A model generated the notes under the pieces. The model made no database searches, was not told where the DNA came from, and worked only from the letters and a program-made list of their open reading frames with translations. Shown in pieces: positions 11,096 through 21,975 of a stretch of DNA of 64,000 bases (its first letter is position 1; every line of letters starts with the position of its first letter). Where the stretch lies: assembly GCA_003116875.1 (NCBI GenBank), contig BCKT01000003.1:1249185-1313184 (forward strand), given 5' to 3'. A program made the position numbers and the translations under genes. Source of the DNA: Takashimella koratensis. Lineage: Eukaryota > Basidiomycota > Tremellomycetes > Trichosporonales > Tetragoniomycetaceae.

Positions 11096-14000
11096 ATGGC
11101 CGACTCCAACGACAGCGCGGGCGTGGCCGCCCCTGCGGTCAAGTTCCCACAGCACCCGAAAAAGAGATGGACGACGTCGTGGCTTCGAGGTATCTCACGA
11201 TTCAACCTCGCCATTCTTCTACTCTCCTACTTGACCGCGGTCCACCTCATTGGTCTCTTTGTCTTTACCAAAGGTTTCCTCCTTACCCGCCTTTCTATCC
11301 CTGCCGCATCCCCCCCTTACTCCCTCGACCACCCCGCCCCACTCGCTGCGACCCATAGCAAAGCTGTGATCATCATCATTGACGCCCTTCGCACGGATTT
11401 CATCTCCCCTCACTTCCCCTCCCCTAAATCCCCCTATCACCACGATGTCCTCACTCTCCCTGCCGAGCTTGCAGCGTCGCAGCCCTCCCATTCACTCATA
11501 TTCAACGCGTTCTCGGATCCGCCGACAACGACGATGCAGCGGATCAAGGGGCTCACGACGGGCTCGCTCCCGACCTTTGTCGACGCCGGAGCCAACTTTG
11601 CCTCCACAGCGATCGAGGAGGACTCGATCATCTCTCAACTCGTAGCAGCCGGGAAGAAACTCGCGTTCATGGGTGATGACACGTGGGACAACCTTTTCCC
11701 AACCTCTTTCGAACTCTCTCATCCATACGACTCGTTCAATGTCGAGGACCTGCACACGGTCGATAACGGCGTCATCGAGCACATGTTCCCGTACCTCGAC
11801 TCGGTCAACTCGTCGCGGTGGGACGTGATGATTGGGCATTTCCTCGGTGTGGACCACGTCGGACACCGCGTCGGGCCCGAGCGCGAGGTCATGCGCACCA
11901 AGCTTACGCAGATGGATGAAGTCCTACGTCGTGTTGTCGATGCGCTCGATGACGATACCCTTCTCGTCCTCCTAGGCGACCACGGGATGGACCCCAAGGG
12001 CAACCACGGCGGTGACTCGGAGCTGGAGACCGCCTCTGCCATGTGGCTCTACTCCAAAGGCAAACCTCTTCGCGGTGAACTTGACTCAGACGACATTGCC
12101 AAGCTCGCTAGCGCTTGGCCGACATATACCTTCCCTGGATCTCAGACCCCAATTCGACACATCAATCAGATCGACCTCGTTCCTACGCTCGCGCTCCTCC
12201 TTGGCGTGCCTATCCCCTTCAATAACCTCGGCACGGCTATCCCTGAATGCTTCTCACAGAGCCTCGACCGCCTCGAAGTCGCCACGCGTGTGAATGCCGA
12301 ACAGGTCGAGCGATACGTCGAAGAGTACGGCAACACCAAGGTCCTTGACGCGATGAGGTTGGCCCGAGAAAAGGCGCACGCAGGTGCCTCCCTTATAGAG
12401 AGGTATAGCAAGACTGGCAAGATCGAACACGCTGGGAAGGCAGCTCCGTCGCCTTCCACCGCGGGCAGGGTTGCCGACTGGTTCCGCTCGGGATCAGGCT
12501 CCTCAGAGACTGTTGGCGATTCTGCAACTGAATCTCCCGAACTCGTGGCGGCTCAACACCACTCTATCACGCAAAACCGTCACGTCACTGCCGTCGCACT
12601 TACCGAGTTGCGCGCACTCTGGGCCCAGTTCTCGCTCCCTTACATCCTCTTGGGCCTGCTCGTGCTCGCCCTCAGCCTACTCTCAACGGTTGCGCTGTAC
12701 GTCGGGGTCCGCAACAACAGCACCGCATGGGATGTATACGTCCGCCTCGCACTCGAGACAGCCATCGTCCCCTCTATCGCTCTCGGCAGTGTCGCCGGCA
12801 CCGTGGCGGGCGCAATGACACGGGAGCCCCTGATCGCTCTTCAGACATTCGCTGTCGCCGCCGCTCTGGTCTCCGAGTGCGTCCTCTTCCTCCCGATCCT
12901 CGCGGCCGCACCGACCATGCCAAGCCTCTTCTCTCCTTCGTCGTGGCAGATCAAACGAGCAATCGGTCCCATCCTCCTCGTTTTCCACGCGGTGTCCTTC
13001 GCGTCCAACTCGTTCATCATGTGGGAAGACCGAATGGTCGTCTTCCTCTTCGTCACCATCCCGATCGTTCACCTCGTCAAAGCGCTCACTGCGCCGACCG
13101 CGACGATGCGACTCCGGATCATCGGCTTCTCCCTCGCGATCGTCACTATCGTTCGACTGGTAGGGACGATCACTATCTGTCGGGAAGAGCAACAACCTTA
13201 CTGTCGAGTCACATTCTACGGTGGTTCCTCCCCCGTCGCTCCACAATGGGCACTCTGGTGCGCCGTCCCTGTCGCCCTCGCCATCTTTCCTCGCGTCGTT
13301 GCTATCGTGCTCAGCCTGTCGAAATCCTACTCTGGTCCCGCTCGCCCATTTATCGGGGCCGCATGGCGAGGGATAATCGTCGCCAACTCTGTCTACTGGG
13401 TCCTCGAGTTTGTCGAGTCGTGGGATCGGCTTCAACCAGAGCGTATCCCCCTTGTACGCCTTGCTAAGCTGTGGCTTGCGCGGGCGTCGGCGGGTGCGAC
13501 ACTCGGCGCTTTGCCATACCTCTGGGCGACAGGTGGTCTCGCCATCGAAGTCACGCGCGACCCCGACCAGACCGGTGATACCCAAGCAGTCACCGTGTTC
13601 GGTTTCGCCAACGCCTACGGATCATCTTACCTCCTCTTCCTGCTCATTCCATTCGCGCTCACTCACCTCGTCAGCCAACATGTCTCCCAAATCACATTAT
13701 CCGCAATCGTCTCCGTCATCCTCCTCTACCTCGAACTGGTCGATACCCAGCGAGACGCAATCATCATGGTTCGCTCATTCTCGTCCTCGGCCAATCCGGG
13801 TGCGTTCGAGTCTGGTGGCGCCGAGATGTCGACGACGCTTGTTCGCCCAAGATTCACCGATGTCGTACCGCTCGTCCTCCTCGGGCTCCTCGGATTCTTC
13901 GCTACAGGCCACCAGGCGGTACTCACTTCCATCCAATGGAAAGCCGCTTTTGTCGGTTTCGAAGTCGTCACTTACCCTTGGTCCCCTCTCCTCGTCATCC

Positions 14001-14341
14001 TCAACACCTGGGGCCCTGTTGCGCTCTCCGCTATCGCTATCCCCCTCTTGGCGCTATGGAACGTCTCACCGCGTCCACGATCGACACTCCCTTTACTCGC
14101 CCATTCGCTCCAGCTCGCTCTCGCTTACATCACCTACCACGTGGCCATCACCCTCGCCAGCGCCGTTTGCGCAGCGTGGTTGAGAAGGCATTTGATGGTT
14201 TGGAAAGTGTTTGCCCCAAGGTTTATGCTGGCGGGTTGTACTTTGTTGATTGTGGATTTGGCGATTGTCTTTGCGATAGGGGTAGGATTGCGAATGACGA
14301 GTTGGAAAGTGTGGAGGACGTTTAAGACGGAGAGTATCTAG
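11096..14341 (+). CDS. GPI13: GPI ethanolamine phosphate transferase 3 (Gpi13/PIG-O)
   Basis: Gpi13 adds phosphoethanolamine to the third mannose of the GPI anchor in the ER, the group later linked to protein. The gene is one uninterrupted reading frame. The start at 11096 (MADSNDSAG) is favoured; an in-frame ATG 45 bp upstream (11051) would add 15 residues. An N-terminal membrane anchor (NLAILLLSYLTAVHLIGLFVF) is followed by the alkaline-phosphatase-like luminal domain: KAVIIIIDALRTDF (metal-binding Asp), TTTMQRIKGLTTGSLPTFVD, GDDTWDNLFP, MIGHFLGVDHVGHRVGP and LVLLGDHGM, which hold the His/Asp metal ligands. The C-terminal half has about a dozen hydrophobic segments. Length (about 1081 aa) is typical. 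The absence of introns is unusual for this window. Confidence 0.95.
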   Translation: MADSNDSAGVAAPAVKFPQHPKKRWTTSWLRGISRFNLAILLLSYLTAVHLIGLFVFTKGFLLTRLSIPAASPPYSLDHPAPLAATHSKAVIIIIDALRTDFISPHFPSPKSPYHHDVLTLPAELAASQPSHSLIFNAFSDPPTTTMQRIKGLTTGSLPTFVDAGANFASTAIEEDSIISQLVAAGKKLAFMGDDTWDNLFPTSFELSHPYDSFNVEDLHTVDNGVIEHMFPYLDSVNSSRWDVMIGHFLGVDHVGHRVGPEREVMRTKLTQMDEVLRRVVDALDDDTLLVLLGDHGMDPKGNHGGDSELETASAMWLYSKGKPLRGELDSDDIAKLASAWPTYTFPGSQTPIRHINQIDLVPTLALLLGVPIPFNNLGTAIPECFSQSLDRLEVATRVNAEQVERYVEEYGNTKVLDAMRLAREKAHAGASLIERYSKTGKIEHAGKAAPSPSTAGRVADWFRSGSGSSETVGDSATESPELVAAQHHSITQNRHVTAVALTELRALWAQFSLPYILLGLLVLALSLLSTVALYVGVRNNSTAWDVYVRLALETAIVPSIALGSVAGTVAGAMTREPLIALQTFAVAAALVSECVLFLPILAAAPTMPSLFSPSSWQIKRAIGPILLVFHAVSFASNSFIMWEDRMVVFLFVTIPIVHLVKALTAPTATMRLRIIGFSLAIVTIVRLVGTITICREEQQPYCRVTFYGGSSPVAPQWALWCAVPVALAIFPRVVAIVLSLSKSYSGPARPFIGAAWRGIIVANSVYWVLEFVESWDRLQPERIPLVRLAKLWLARASAGATLGALPYLWATGGLAIEVTRDPDQTGDTQAVTVFGFANAYGSSYLLFLLIPFALTHLVSQHVSQITLSAIVSVILLYLELVDTQRDAIIMVRSFSSSANPGAFESGGAEMSTTLVRPRFTDVVPLVLLGLLGFFATGHQAVLTSIQWKAAFVGFEVVTYPWSPLLVILNTWGPVALSAIAIPLLALWNVSPRPRSTLPLLAHSLQLALAYITYHVAITLASAVCAAWLRRHLMVWKVFAPRFMLAGCTLLIVDLAIVFAIGVGLRMTSWKVWRTFKTESI

Positions 14342-14941
14342 GTGGAGAGTCAGGGATAGAGGGAGTGGTCGAGGTGTGGATTTGATGATGGTGGAGAGAT
14401 GAGGTGTGAAGCGAGTAGTAAAATCATCAATGGGGAAGGGCGACTACGTCTGGACTCTGAGAGAAATGTCTCACGAATCAAACGCTATAGATCAGTACTT
14501 GACCCAACCATCAACGAAAGCATTTCAAGTTTACGTTCTCATAAAGCCTCAGGAGCATGCATCGAACTCAGTGTGTCTCAAAGACTCTTTCCAGTCAGTA
14601 AACTTGCCACTTTAACGATCAGAGCAGGTGTTCCGCTGTAGAGGTAGGTCTGGAGAGTGACGAGTAACTGTGGCACGCACGAGATCTACATCCCCTTATA
14701 ACAAGCTACGATCAACCCCATTTCACTTTTGATTCTTTCTGTGTCTTTGAGGAGTAATGGTGTTTGAAATATAAGACGCGACGGCAAATGAATTATCGAA
14801 CAACGATAACAGGAAGGATAGAAAAAAGAATAAGAAAACGGGGTGGCGGAAACCGATGATGCGAAAACACCGCAAGCAATAGAATAGAGTAACGAGAGAA
14901 CGAAACCGAAGGAATCAAGGAACTGTCTGTCCGTTGTATGA
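14342..14941. other. Convergent 3' interval, no gene seen
   Basis: 600 bp between the stops of GPI13 (plus) and the HMT1-like gene (minus). It becomes A/T-richer toward 14700-14940. Short open frames here overlap each other and have no splice or composition support; I see only 3' UTR-type sequence. Confidence 0.5.
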
Positions 14942-17900
14942 TCACTTTGCCTGGAACGAGAACCTCTTCTTCTTTTTATCGTCTGGAGTCTCGAGCGATG
15001 GTGTTCCTGGTGTACTCGAAGCCCTTGATCCTCCTCCTCCTTCTTCCCCAATATTCGGACTCGCGGGATTCTCACCTCCCGCTGACCCCGGTCGACCGCT
15101 GTAACTCCCCGACCTCGCGAGCCCACTGTTCGACCTCGGCAAGTTGGGCGCACCACCACCACCGCCACTAGACCCTTGGTCGCTGATTCGTCGGACAAAG
15201 CCCTTGATCGACGATAAACGTTTACGCCGCTTCTCATCCTTGTCTTTCCCCTTGTCAGCGGGTGTCTCGGGCTGCGCGGACGCGTCGCCCCCAGCGCTGG
15301 CGGATTTATCGCTCAGCCCAGACTTCTGAGAAGCCGAGGACGCGATACGTTGGCCAACGGCACCAGCGGCGGAGGCAGCAGCGGCCGTAGTGGCCGCAGC
15401 GGCAGAGGGGAAGGGCTTGCTCGCAGACGTCGCGGCAGAGGTCGGGGCAGTAGTTGTAGGGCGGTCCGGCGTCGCATTCGTCGTGGATGGCGCCGTCGCT
15501 TCTGTCGCAGCTGTAGACTCAGTCGGTTCCGACTCGACAGCAGAGACGAGGGCTTCCGGTGCGGCAGGCTGCGATGCCTTTTGGGCGTAGCTCGGTCCCT
15601 GGGGCTGGACAATCTCTTCCCCAACTTTCGGGGCTTCGGTAGTCGTCGGAGCGACGGTGGTCTCTTCCTCCATCTCTTTGGGCGTAGCCTTCGTCAAATC
15701 TTCAGCCGGTGCAGTCGGGGCCGATGTCTCCTCATGACTCGTCTCGGCCACGGCGGCCTTTGCCTCTTCCGTTTCCGTCGCCACAGCCGCTGCAGTATCC
15801 GTCGCAGGCTCGATTGCCGCTCCCGAAGCCACTGCGTAACCTTCTTCAACGGTCGCAGCCTTTACCTCTGCCTGCTCAGTGTGCGAGGGCTCGCCGACTT
15901 CGGGGGTCTCTTCGAGCTCGTGTACGGTGCTCGGCGGGCTGGCCCGCTGGAATGTGGCTTCGTCCTCGGTCGATGCAGGGATAACCTTGGCAGCTGCCTC
16001 CTCGGCGGACACCGCGCTGACCTCGCCACCCTCAGCCGAGGCGATCAGCTCGGCATCAGAGAAGATCTGCTTCTTCCACCTGAGAGGGGAAAAAACATTC
16101 ACGTTAGTCCTAGGATACACTCCAAAAAGTCTCGATCGACGCAAGAAGCAAACCTCCACTCACATGGTCGCAAATTGCCCGTCGCGCTCAATGAGCTCCT
16201 TGTATGTTCCATTCTCCACGACCTGTCCTTCACGCATGACGACGATCTGGTCAGAGTTGATGATAGTCGACAACCGATGAGCGATCGAGAGACTACTCCT
16301 ATTCTTCGCGAGCTCTGTGAGGGCTCGTTGAATCTCGCGTTCCGTTTCCGTATCCAATGCGCTCGTCGCTTCGTCAAGGACAAGGATGGTCGGCGATTTC
16401 AAGAACATTCGAGCCAGACTGACACGTTGTTTCTCGCCTCCAGACAACCGGATCCCGCGCTCACCCACGACCGTCGCGTAACCATCTGGGAAGCCCATGA
16501 TCCGATCGTGCAGTCGAGCAGCTTTGGCAGCTGCGATAATCTCGTCGTCGTCGGCACCTTCTTTGCCGTAGGCGACGTTGGCGCCGATACTGTCGTTCCA
16601 GAGCACGCTGTCTTGCGGGACGATACCGATCGCACGACGAAGACTGAGCTGAGTGACTTCGGAGATATCCTGCCCGTCAATGTAGATGTGACCCGAGTTG
16701 ATATCGTAGAACCGGTAGAGGAGGCGGAGGATGGTTGATTTGCCTGAACCCGACTCGCCAACGAGAGCCATGCTCTGACCTTTACCGATACGGAAGGAGA
16801 CACCGCGCAGAGCCTCGATTTTCCCATCGTAAGAGAAGTGGACGTTCTCGAATTCGATGATACCGTCGGTAACAACGAGTTCCTTGGCTCCAGCCTTGTC
16901 CTTGATCTCAGTCGGCTGAGCGAGCAAAGCGAACAGTTTCTCGGCGTCGGTTGAGTTCTGGTTCAATTGTCGGTAAAGCGATCCGAGTCGGTCGAGCGGC
17001 GCGTACAGCTGTTGGAGGTATTGAACAAAGACGACGAATTCGGCTGCGTCGCCTTGGCCATTGAGAACCCGCATAGCGATGATGAGCGATCCCGCGAGGA
17101 GGCCGAGGGTGATGATGAAGCTTTGGATCAAGTTGAGTAAGTTGAAGCTGATGAGCACCTTGAGCTCGGTTTCTTGGTAGGATAGGATAGCCTCGTTGAA
17201 GCGGCTGACTTCACGCTGCTCAGCGGTGAAGTACTTGACACTCTCCCAGTTGGTCAAGACGTCGCTGACGATTCCGCGCTGCTTGATATCACGATCGATC
17301 ATCTGTCGGCGGAGCTTTGTGCGGTAGTTGGTCAGGACGACCGAGAAGGAGATGTACGAGATCATGACGACGGCGATGAGGAGGGCGAGTGACCAGCCGT
17401 AGAGGTAGAAGAAGACGCCGAATGCAATGACAATATCGAGCATTGTTGGCGCCGCGGAGAAAAGCAGGGTCTGGAGCAAGTTGTTGATTGCCGAGCCTCG
17501 ATCGATGATCTTGAGCACTTCACCCGTGTTGCGCTTGGTGTGGAAGGCCAAGGAAAGGTCGAGGAGGTGGTTGAAGCAGAGTAACTGCATCTCCCTATCG
17601 GCGTACTGTTGGACGGGGACCCAGAGGACGTTTTGGAGGAAGGACAACAGACCGCCGCCCTGGACAGCTCGGAGGGTGATGTACGCGATGAAGGGCGGCC
17701 AAGGGGATGGTCCTTCTTGACCCCCTTGGTTCTTGGTCAAGTTGCGCACGACCATACCGAGCATGAGCGGGACGGATGGGTTGAGGGCTCGACCGACGAT
17801 CAAAAGGCCGACGCACAGCACGCAGAAGAGCTGCAACTTGGCGCTCGTTGACGGCCACAAGTGAGGCGAGAGTTTCCACAGTCGAGACCAGAATCCGCTC

Positions 17901-18837
17901 CATGAGATACCTTGGGCCTGGTCTTGCTTCTCCCCGAGTTTCTTCGGGATCGTGATCGAGGCCTTTTTGATACCGGTGGGAGTGGTCGCACCTTGAGCTG
18001 GGGTGTTGGCCCCCGTGACAGCTTCGACAGAAGGGTCACGACTACCGTTGGGTTTCTTGCCCGCCGCAGTACCGTTGCCGTTGTCGTCAAACGTGCCGTA
18101 CGCGGCGAGCCTGGCGTCGGGCGCAGAGGAGCCCGAGGGACCGGCAGTGGCCTCGGATTCGGCAAGGAGAGAAGTGCGCTCATCGGCAGGCTGGAAACGG
18201 ATGATGGGGTTGGACAGGACGACGATGAGGATCGGGAGGAGAAGCAGGCGCAGTCCCGAGGGAGGGATGTGGAGGATGGCGAAGAGCTTTTCGGATCGGC
18301 CTGGGTCGCGTCAGCGAATCATTACAGAAAAAGGTTTTCATAGTAGACGATACACGTCATGTGAATCGTCTAGTCGACTTTGTCACCCACCAGAATCCGT
18401 CATCCAGATGACCGTAAAGACGAGTGTGGGGATCTCGCACGCAAACGCCAGAGCAGCGAGGATGACGACCCACTTATCTCCCCATCGCGTTCGCCACTCT
18501 GCGAAGATTGCGGTGAGAGAGTATACTACCAGTCCACCGACGGACTGAACAATATCGCCAATGAGAGTGAACGCGTCATGCTCACTGCCCGGTCGGTGGC
18601 GGTTATGGTACGTTGCGATATCGACGACGGCCACGGCTCCGTCGAGAGCGGCTGTGAGAGCGAGACAGACCAGGAAAAAGAGAATGAACCCGCGTCGAGG
18701 GGTGATGGTCTTGATGGTGATTGCGCGGATCCCTGGGAGCTCGAGGTCGGCTTCGTGGGGAGGAGTGGCGAGGTTCAGGACGGGGAAGGAGAGGAGAATC
18801 GGGGAGAGGAGGTGAAGGTAGGCAAGAGCTTGCGCCA
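14942..18837 (-). CDS. HMT1/ABCB6-type ABC half-transporter with long C-terminal tail
   Basis: Half-size ABC exporter of the ABCB6/HMT1 group, which in fungi moves thiol or heavy-metal conjugates into the vacuole. Start ATG 18837 (MAQALAYLHLL); an upstream in-frame ATG at 18976 is possible. Order: an extra N-terminal membrane domain of about five segments (as in HMT1, absent in Atm1), a hydrophilic linker, the six-helix core, then the nucleotide-binding domain with Walker A GESGSGKST, Q-loop VPQDSVLWN, signature LSGGEKQR, Walker B ILVLDEATSALD and AHRLSTI. All catalytic motifs are intact. After an intron at about 16080-16165 (FATM/WKKQ) the protein gains a tail of about 380 residues rich in Ala, Glu, Thr and Pro, ending in a basic Ser-rich part (KRLSSIKGFVRRIS) and KKKKRFSFQAK. 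Total about 1240 aa. Confidence 0.88.
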
Positions 18838-19038
18838 TGTTGACGGCTGTGGAGTGTGGTGTGAGAGGTGTGAGAGAGTGAAGTTTTTGGAAGAGGAGAA
18901 GGAGGGTCGGTGGGATGGTGAGGTGGACAGTCACAGTCGATGTGGGAGTGTCGAGTCGAGGGTGACCGGCGGGCACGAGGACGCAGCGGGATGAGACGGA
19001 GTTGAATGAGCTGGGATCAGGGAGTCAATCAACTGGGA

Positions 19039-19041
<3 letters not shown>

Positions 19042-19111
<70 letters not shown>

Positions 19112-19212
19112 ANNNNNNNNNNNNNNNNNNNNNNNNNNNNNNNNNNNNNNNNNNNNNNNNNNNNNNNNNNNNNNNNNNNNNNNNNNNNNNNNNNNNNNNN
19201 NNNNNNNNNNNN

Positions 19213-19279
<67 letters not shown>

Positions 19280-19320
19280 ATAGTGAGGGTGAGGGTGAGG
19301 GTGAGGGAGTGAGAGGGTGA
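19042..19320 (+). repeat. GAGGGT hexanucleotide array spanning an assembly gap
   Basis: Near-perfect (GAGGGT)n on the plus strand flanks a 100-N gap: about 70 bp on the left and about 100 bp on the right, with variants (GATAGT, GAGGGAGTGAGAGGGT) only at the distal end. Each unit holds a GGG run, so the strand can form G-quadruplexes. It lies about 200 bp upstream of the HMT1-like start codon. It is not a canonical TTAGGG telomere repeat. Confidence 0.95.
19113..19212. other. Assembly gap of exactly 100 N
   Basis: Positions 19113-19212 are all n. Exactly 100 N is the usual placeholder for a gap of unknown size, so the true repeat length is unknown. Confidence 0.97.
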
Positions 19321-20309
19321 CCAAGCGGCGTGGTTAAAGGACAAAGGAGATGAGTGAGATGGGTGAGATGAGCCTCGTGGGGTTGAATGGTCCAGAGAGG
19401 GTGAGGCGAGGTGATGAAATGAAACGAATTTATCGGCAAGACCGCCGCAGTCACGTTGTTGGAGCGTGTTGACTCGGTCGGGAAGGTGGAGGTCACGCGC
19501 GATGGGCACCGGATGATACAAGCGACCGGTACAGGGAGACAAGCCGGGAGGGGTCGGTAGTGTCCCTTGTTGTCCGTGGTCGCGGGTGGGTGTTGCTTAG
19601 CGACAAGGAAGGGAGGAGGGGAGGAGGGGGCAGGAGGGGGAGGTAGAGGAGACGCTGACGAAGATGACGGCCTAGATAAGTACAGTAGATTGATTCAACC
19701 TGAAATAGAAAATAGAAAGAAGATTGAAATGACATTGTGGCGTTTTTCAACCACACCCGGGATCCTGATTATCATCCCTGCAAACTACGAGCAATAGCAT
19801 CGCATTTCAGTTGCATATCATCATATCACGAGCTGGCTTTGAGGGTACGCCGGAGTCCAGGTTTTGGAAAAAGAGGGACGAGAGGGTAGGTAAAGTGGAA
19901 GAAAGAAGGAGGAATATTCACTATGTAAGAGAGGAGAGGAAGGGAGCGGGACGGCAGAGGCAAGAGCGAAAAAACGAAGGGAAGAGCAAAATAAGAGGTG
20001 GAGAAATCAAGAATCAGCTGCGGCTGGAGAAGAATCGGGAGAGGAAAGAAGAGGCAAGACAAAAGGGGCGTCAGAGTCAAGAGTGGAACAGAGATCAACG
20101 GATTAGAGTAGAGTTACTATATACCGGCAAGGCTAGTCGTGGGTTCTTGGATAGGGTGAGAAACTAAGAATCGACCTCTGATTGCGAGAACGAGACTGTC
20201 GATGGAAGGGGAGGAGAGAGCGCGAAGCGGGAGGGAGGAGAGCGCTTCGACGCAGATAATGGGTCGACACGTGTCCCGATACCGGAACGATTCATTGACC
20301 ACTGGTACT
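19321..20309. other. Intergenic interval upstream of HMT1-like gene, downstream of syntaxin gene
   Basis: About 1 kb without a supported gene. It includes purine-rich stretches (19605-19650 and 19870-20080, GA/AG-rich on the plus strand). Open frames in it are low-complexity consequences of that bias. Confidence 0.5.
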
Positions 20310-21975
20310 CTAGTTCTTCTTGGTACCGAAGTAGATACCAAGGACGAGAGCGAGGATGACAATGATGAGGACTAGAGGCGGTGTCAGAACACGGTCCATT
20401 GCAGATGCTCAGATACTCGAAGAAGAAGGGCAGTGGGTGGCCCGTACTCACCGACGATCCAGAAGCAGATCCACTTCTTCCTGCGAGCTTTGCGGGCAGA
20501 GTCGACAGCTCGCTCAATCTGGTTCTTACTGCAACCAGTCAGCATACCTTCCCTTTCTTCATTCACGCCTCTGACCCCTCTACACCTCATCCGCACTCAC
20601 CCAGCCTCGACGTCCTGGTTGACGGCGCTAGCGTTACCCTCGACGTTTGCGATCGCCTCGTCCTGCTGCTCGACGAGCAAGGCCATCTCATTGAACATTT
20701 GCGCAAGCTCAGTGAGCGTCTTCTCGATCTTTTGGATCTCGGTGTGGCGCTCCTGGACCTCGCGGAGAGCGGCGCGCGCATTACCGTAGCGGTTCGAGTT
20801 GAGAAGCTGCATAGGTGTCAGGGATGGCTTCAGAGGAAAACATCTTGTATACCGGTCCGTGAGTGAAGCCAACTTACAGCCTGAGAGAAGACCTGGGTGT
20901 TGTCGCTCTCGACGACCTGCCTAACCTCCTCTGGAGTAGCGTCGGGCTTGACGATTTTGAACTGACGCTCGACGCGGTCCTTGACCTTGTGCCTAAACTC
21001 CTTCTCAATGTTCTGGTGCTCGCTGAGCAAAGTCTGGAAGCGCTTGCGGGTCACGTCCGCTTGGGCCTTCATCGCCTTGTCGCCCTGGGTCATCTTGAAC
21101 AACTTCTTGATCTGGTTCTTGCACTGCTCTCGCGAGGCGCGCGCGTCGTTGTTGAGCTGATCGGCATAGGCGGCGGCGTTGGCGTCGGTCGCATTCTGCG
21201 GACGGGGACGGGACGGGAGGGTCACGGTCAGTATTGTGATGAAACCAGGAACAGGCAAAATCGCGAACAATGGCTCGAGCGTCAAGGACAAAAAACATGG
21301 CAGACGCCAAGAGAAATCTACCGCACTCGGTACTCGGCACTCACGAGACTCTGCTGGTGGGCCTGACGGAGGGCCTGGATACGCTCCTGAAGTTCGCTGA
21401 GCATCGAGTTGGTGGTGTTGAGCTCTGCCCAGAAGTCACCGCCGGCTGCTGGTGCTGGGGCACCGTTACCGACGTTGCCCATCGCGTAGCCCTGCTGCTG
21501 GCCGTACGCCTGCTGGCCGTACGCCTGGGGTGGCTGCTGCGGGTACTGCTGTTGCTGGGCGTACTGGTTGTAGTTGCCGCCGGGAGCGGCACCGACGTTT
21601 TGTTGAGCGTACGGGTTGCCACCAGCGGGTTGCTGGGCGTACGGGTTGCCGCCCTGGCGACCGGGAGCGATCACGCCGTTACCGGGGGGAGGGTAGGTGG
21701 CCGACGGAGCGTTCTGCTCGCTGCGAGGGGTCAGTACGGGTCAGGGAACAAGGGTCAGGGTGAGGCGGTGGTAGAGGCAGGGTGAGAGGCGCGCATGTCA
21801 AAGCGGCAGTTGGATGATGGATGGGATGCGAGATCTGAGCGGATGACCGAGGAAAGGAGAAAAACGCACCCATAAGGTTGCTGCTGGCCCTGCGATGGGT
21901 TAGTCGAGTACTAGGGGAGGCATACGCGTGGAGTCAAGAGGTACTTACAGCGCCCGCGAGACGGTTCCTAGCCAT
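20310..21975 (-). CDS. SSO1: Sso1/Sso2-type plasma-membrane syntaxin (Qa-SNARE)
   Basis: Qa-SNARE of the exocytic t-SNARE complex, pairing with Sec9 and Snc proteins at the plasma membrane. Start ATG 21975 (MARNRLAGAG). The first ~100 residues are an unusual Gln/Asn/Gly/Pro/Tyr-rich segment with NPYAQQ and AYGQQ repeats. Then come an Habc-type bundle (DFWAELNTTNSMLSELQERI onward), the SNARE helix (REVQERHTEIQKIEKTLTEL, MALLVEQQDEAIANVE with the zero-layer Gln) and a juxtamembrane RKARRKKW followed by a single C-terminal membrane anchor (ICFWIVVLIIVIIALVLGIY) and FGTKKN. About six short introns. Family placement by SNARE motif and tail anchor is firm; Sso versus another Qa type is inferred from the basic RKARRKK linker and sequence feel. 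Confidence 0.88.

Noticed and set aside
15350..16738. 462-codon plus-strand frame opposite the HMT1-like gene
   Set aside because: Arg/Gly/Ser-rich antisense shadow of the Ala/Glu-rich tail and NBD; Walker and signature motifs are on the minus strand.
19042..19320. GAGGGT array as a telomere or interstitial telomere
   Set aside because: The unit is not TTAGGG or a known fungal telomere variant, and genes continue on both sides.
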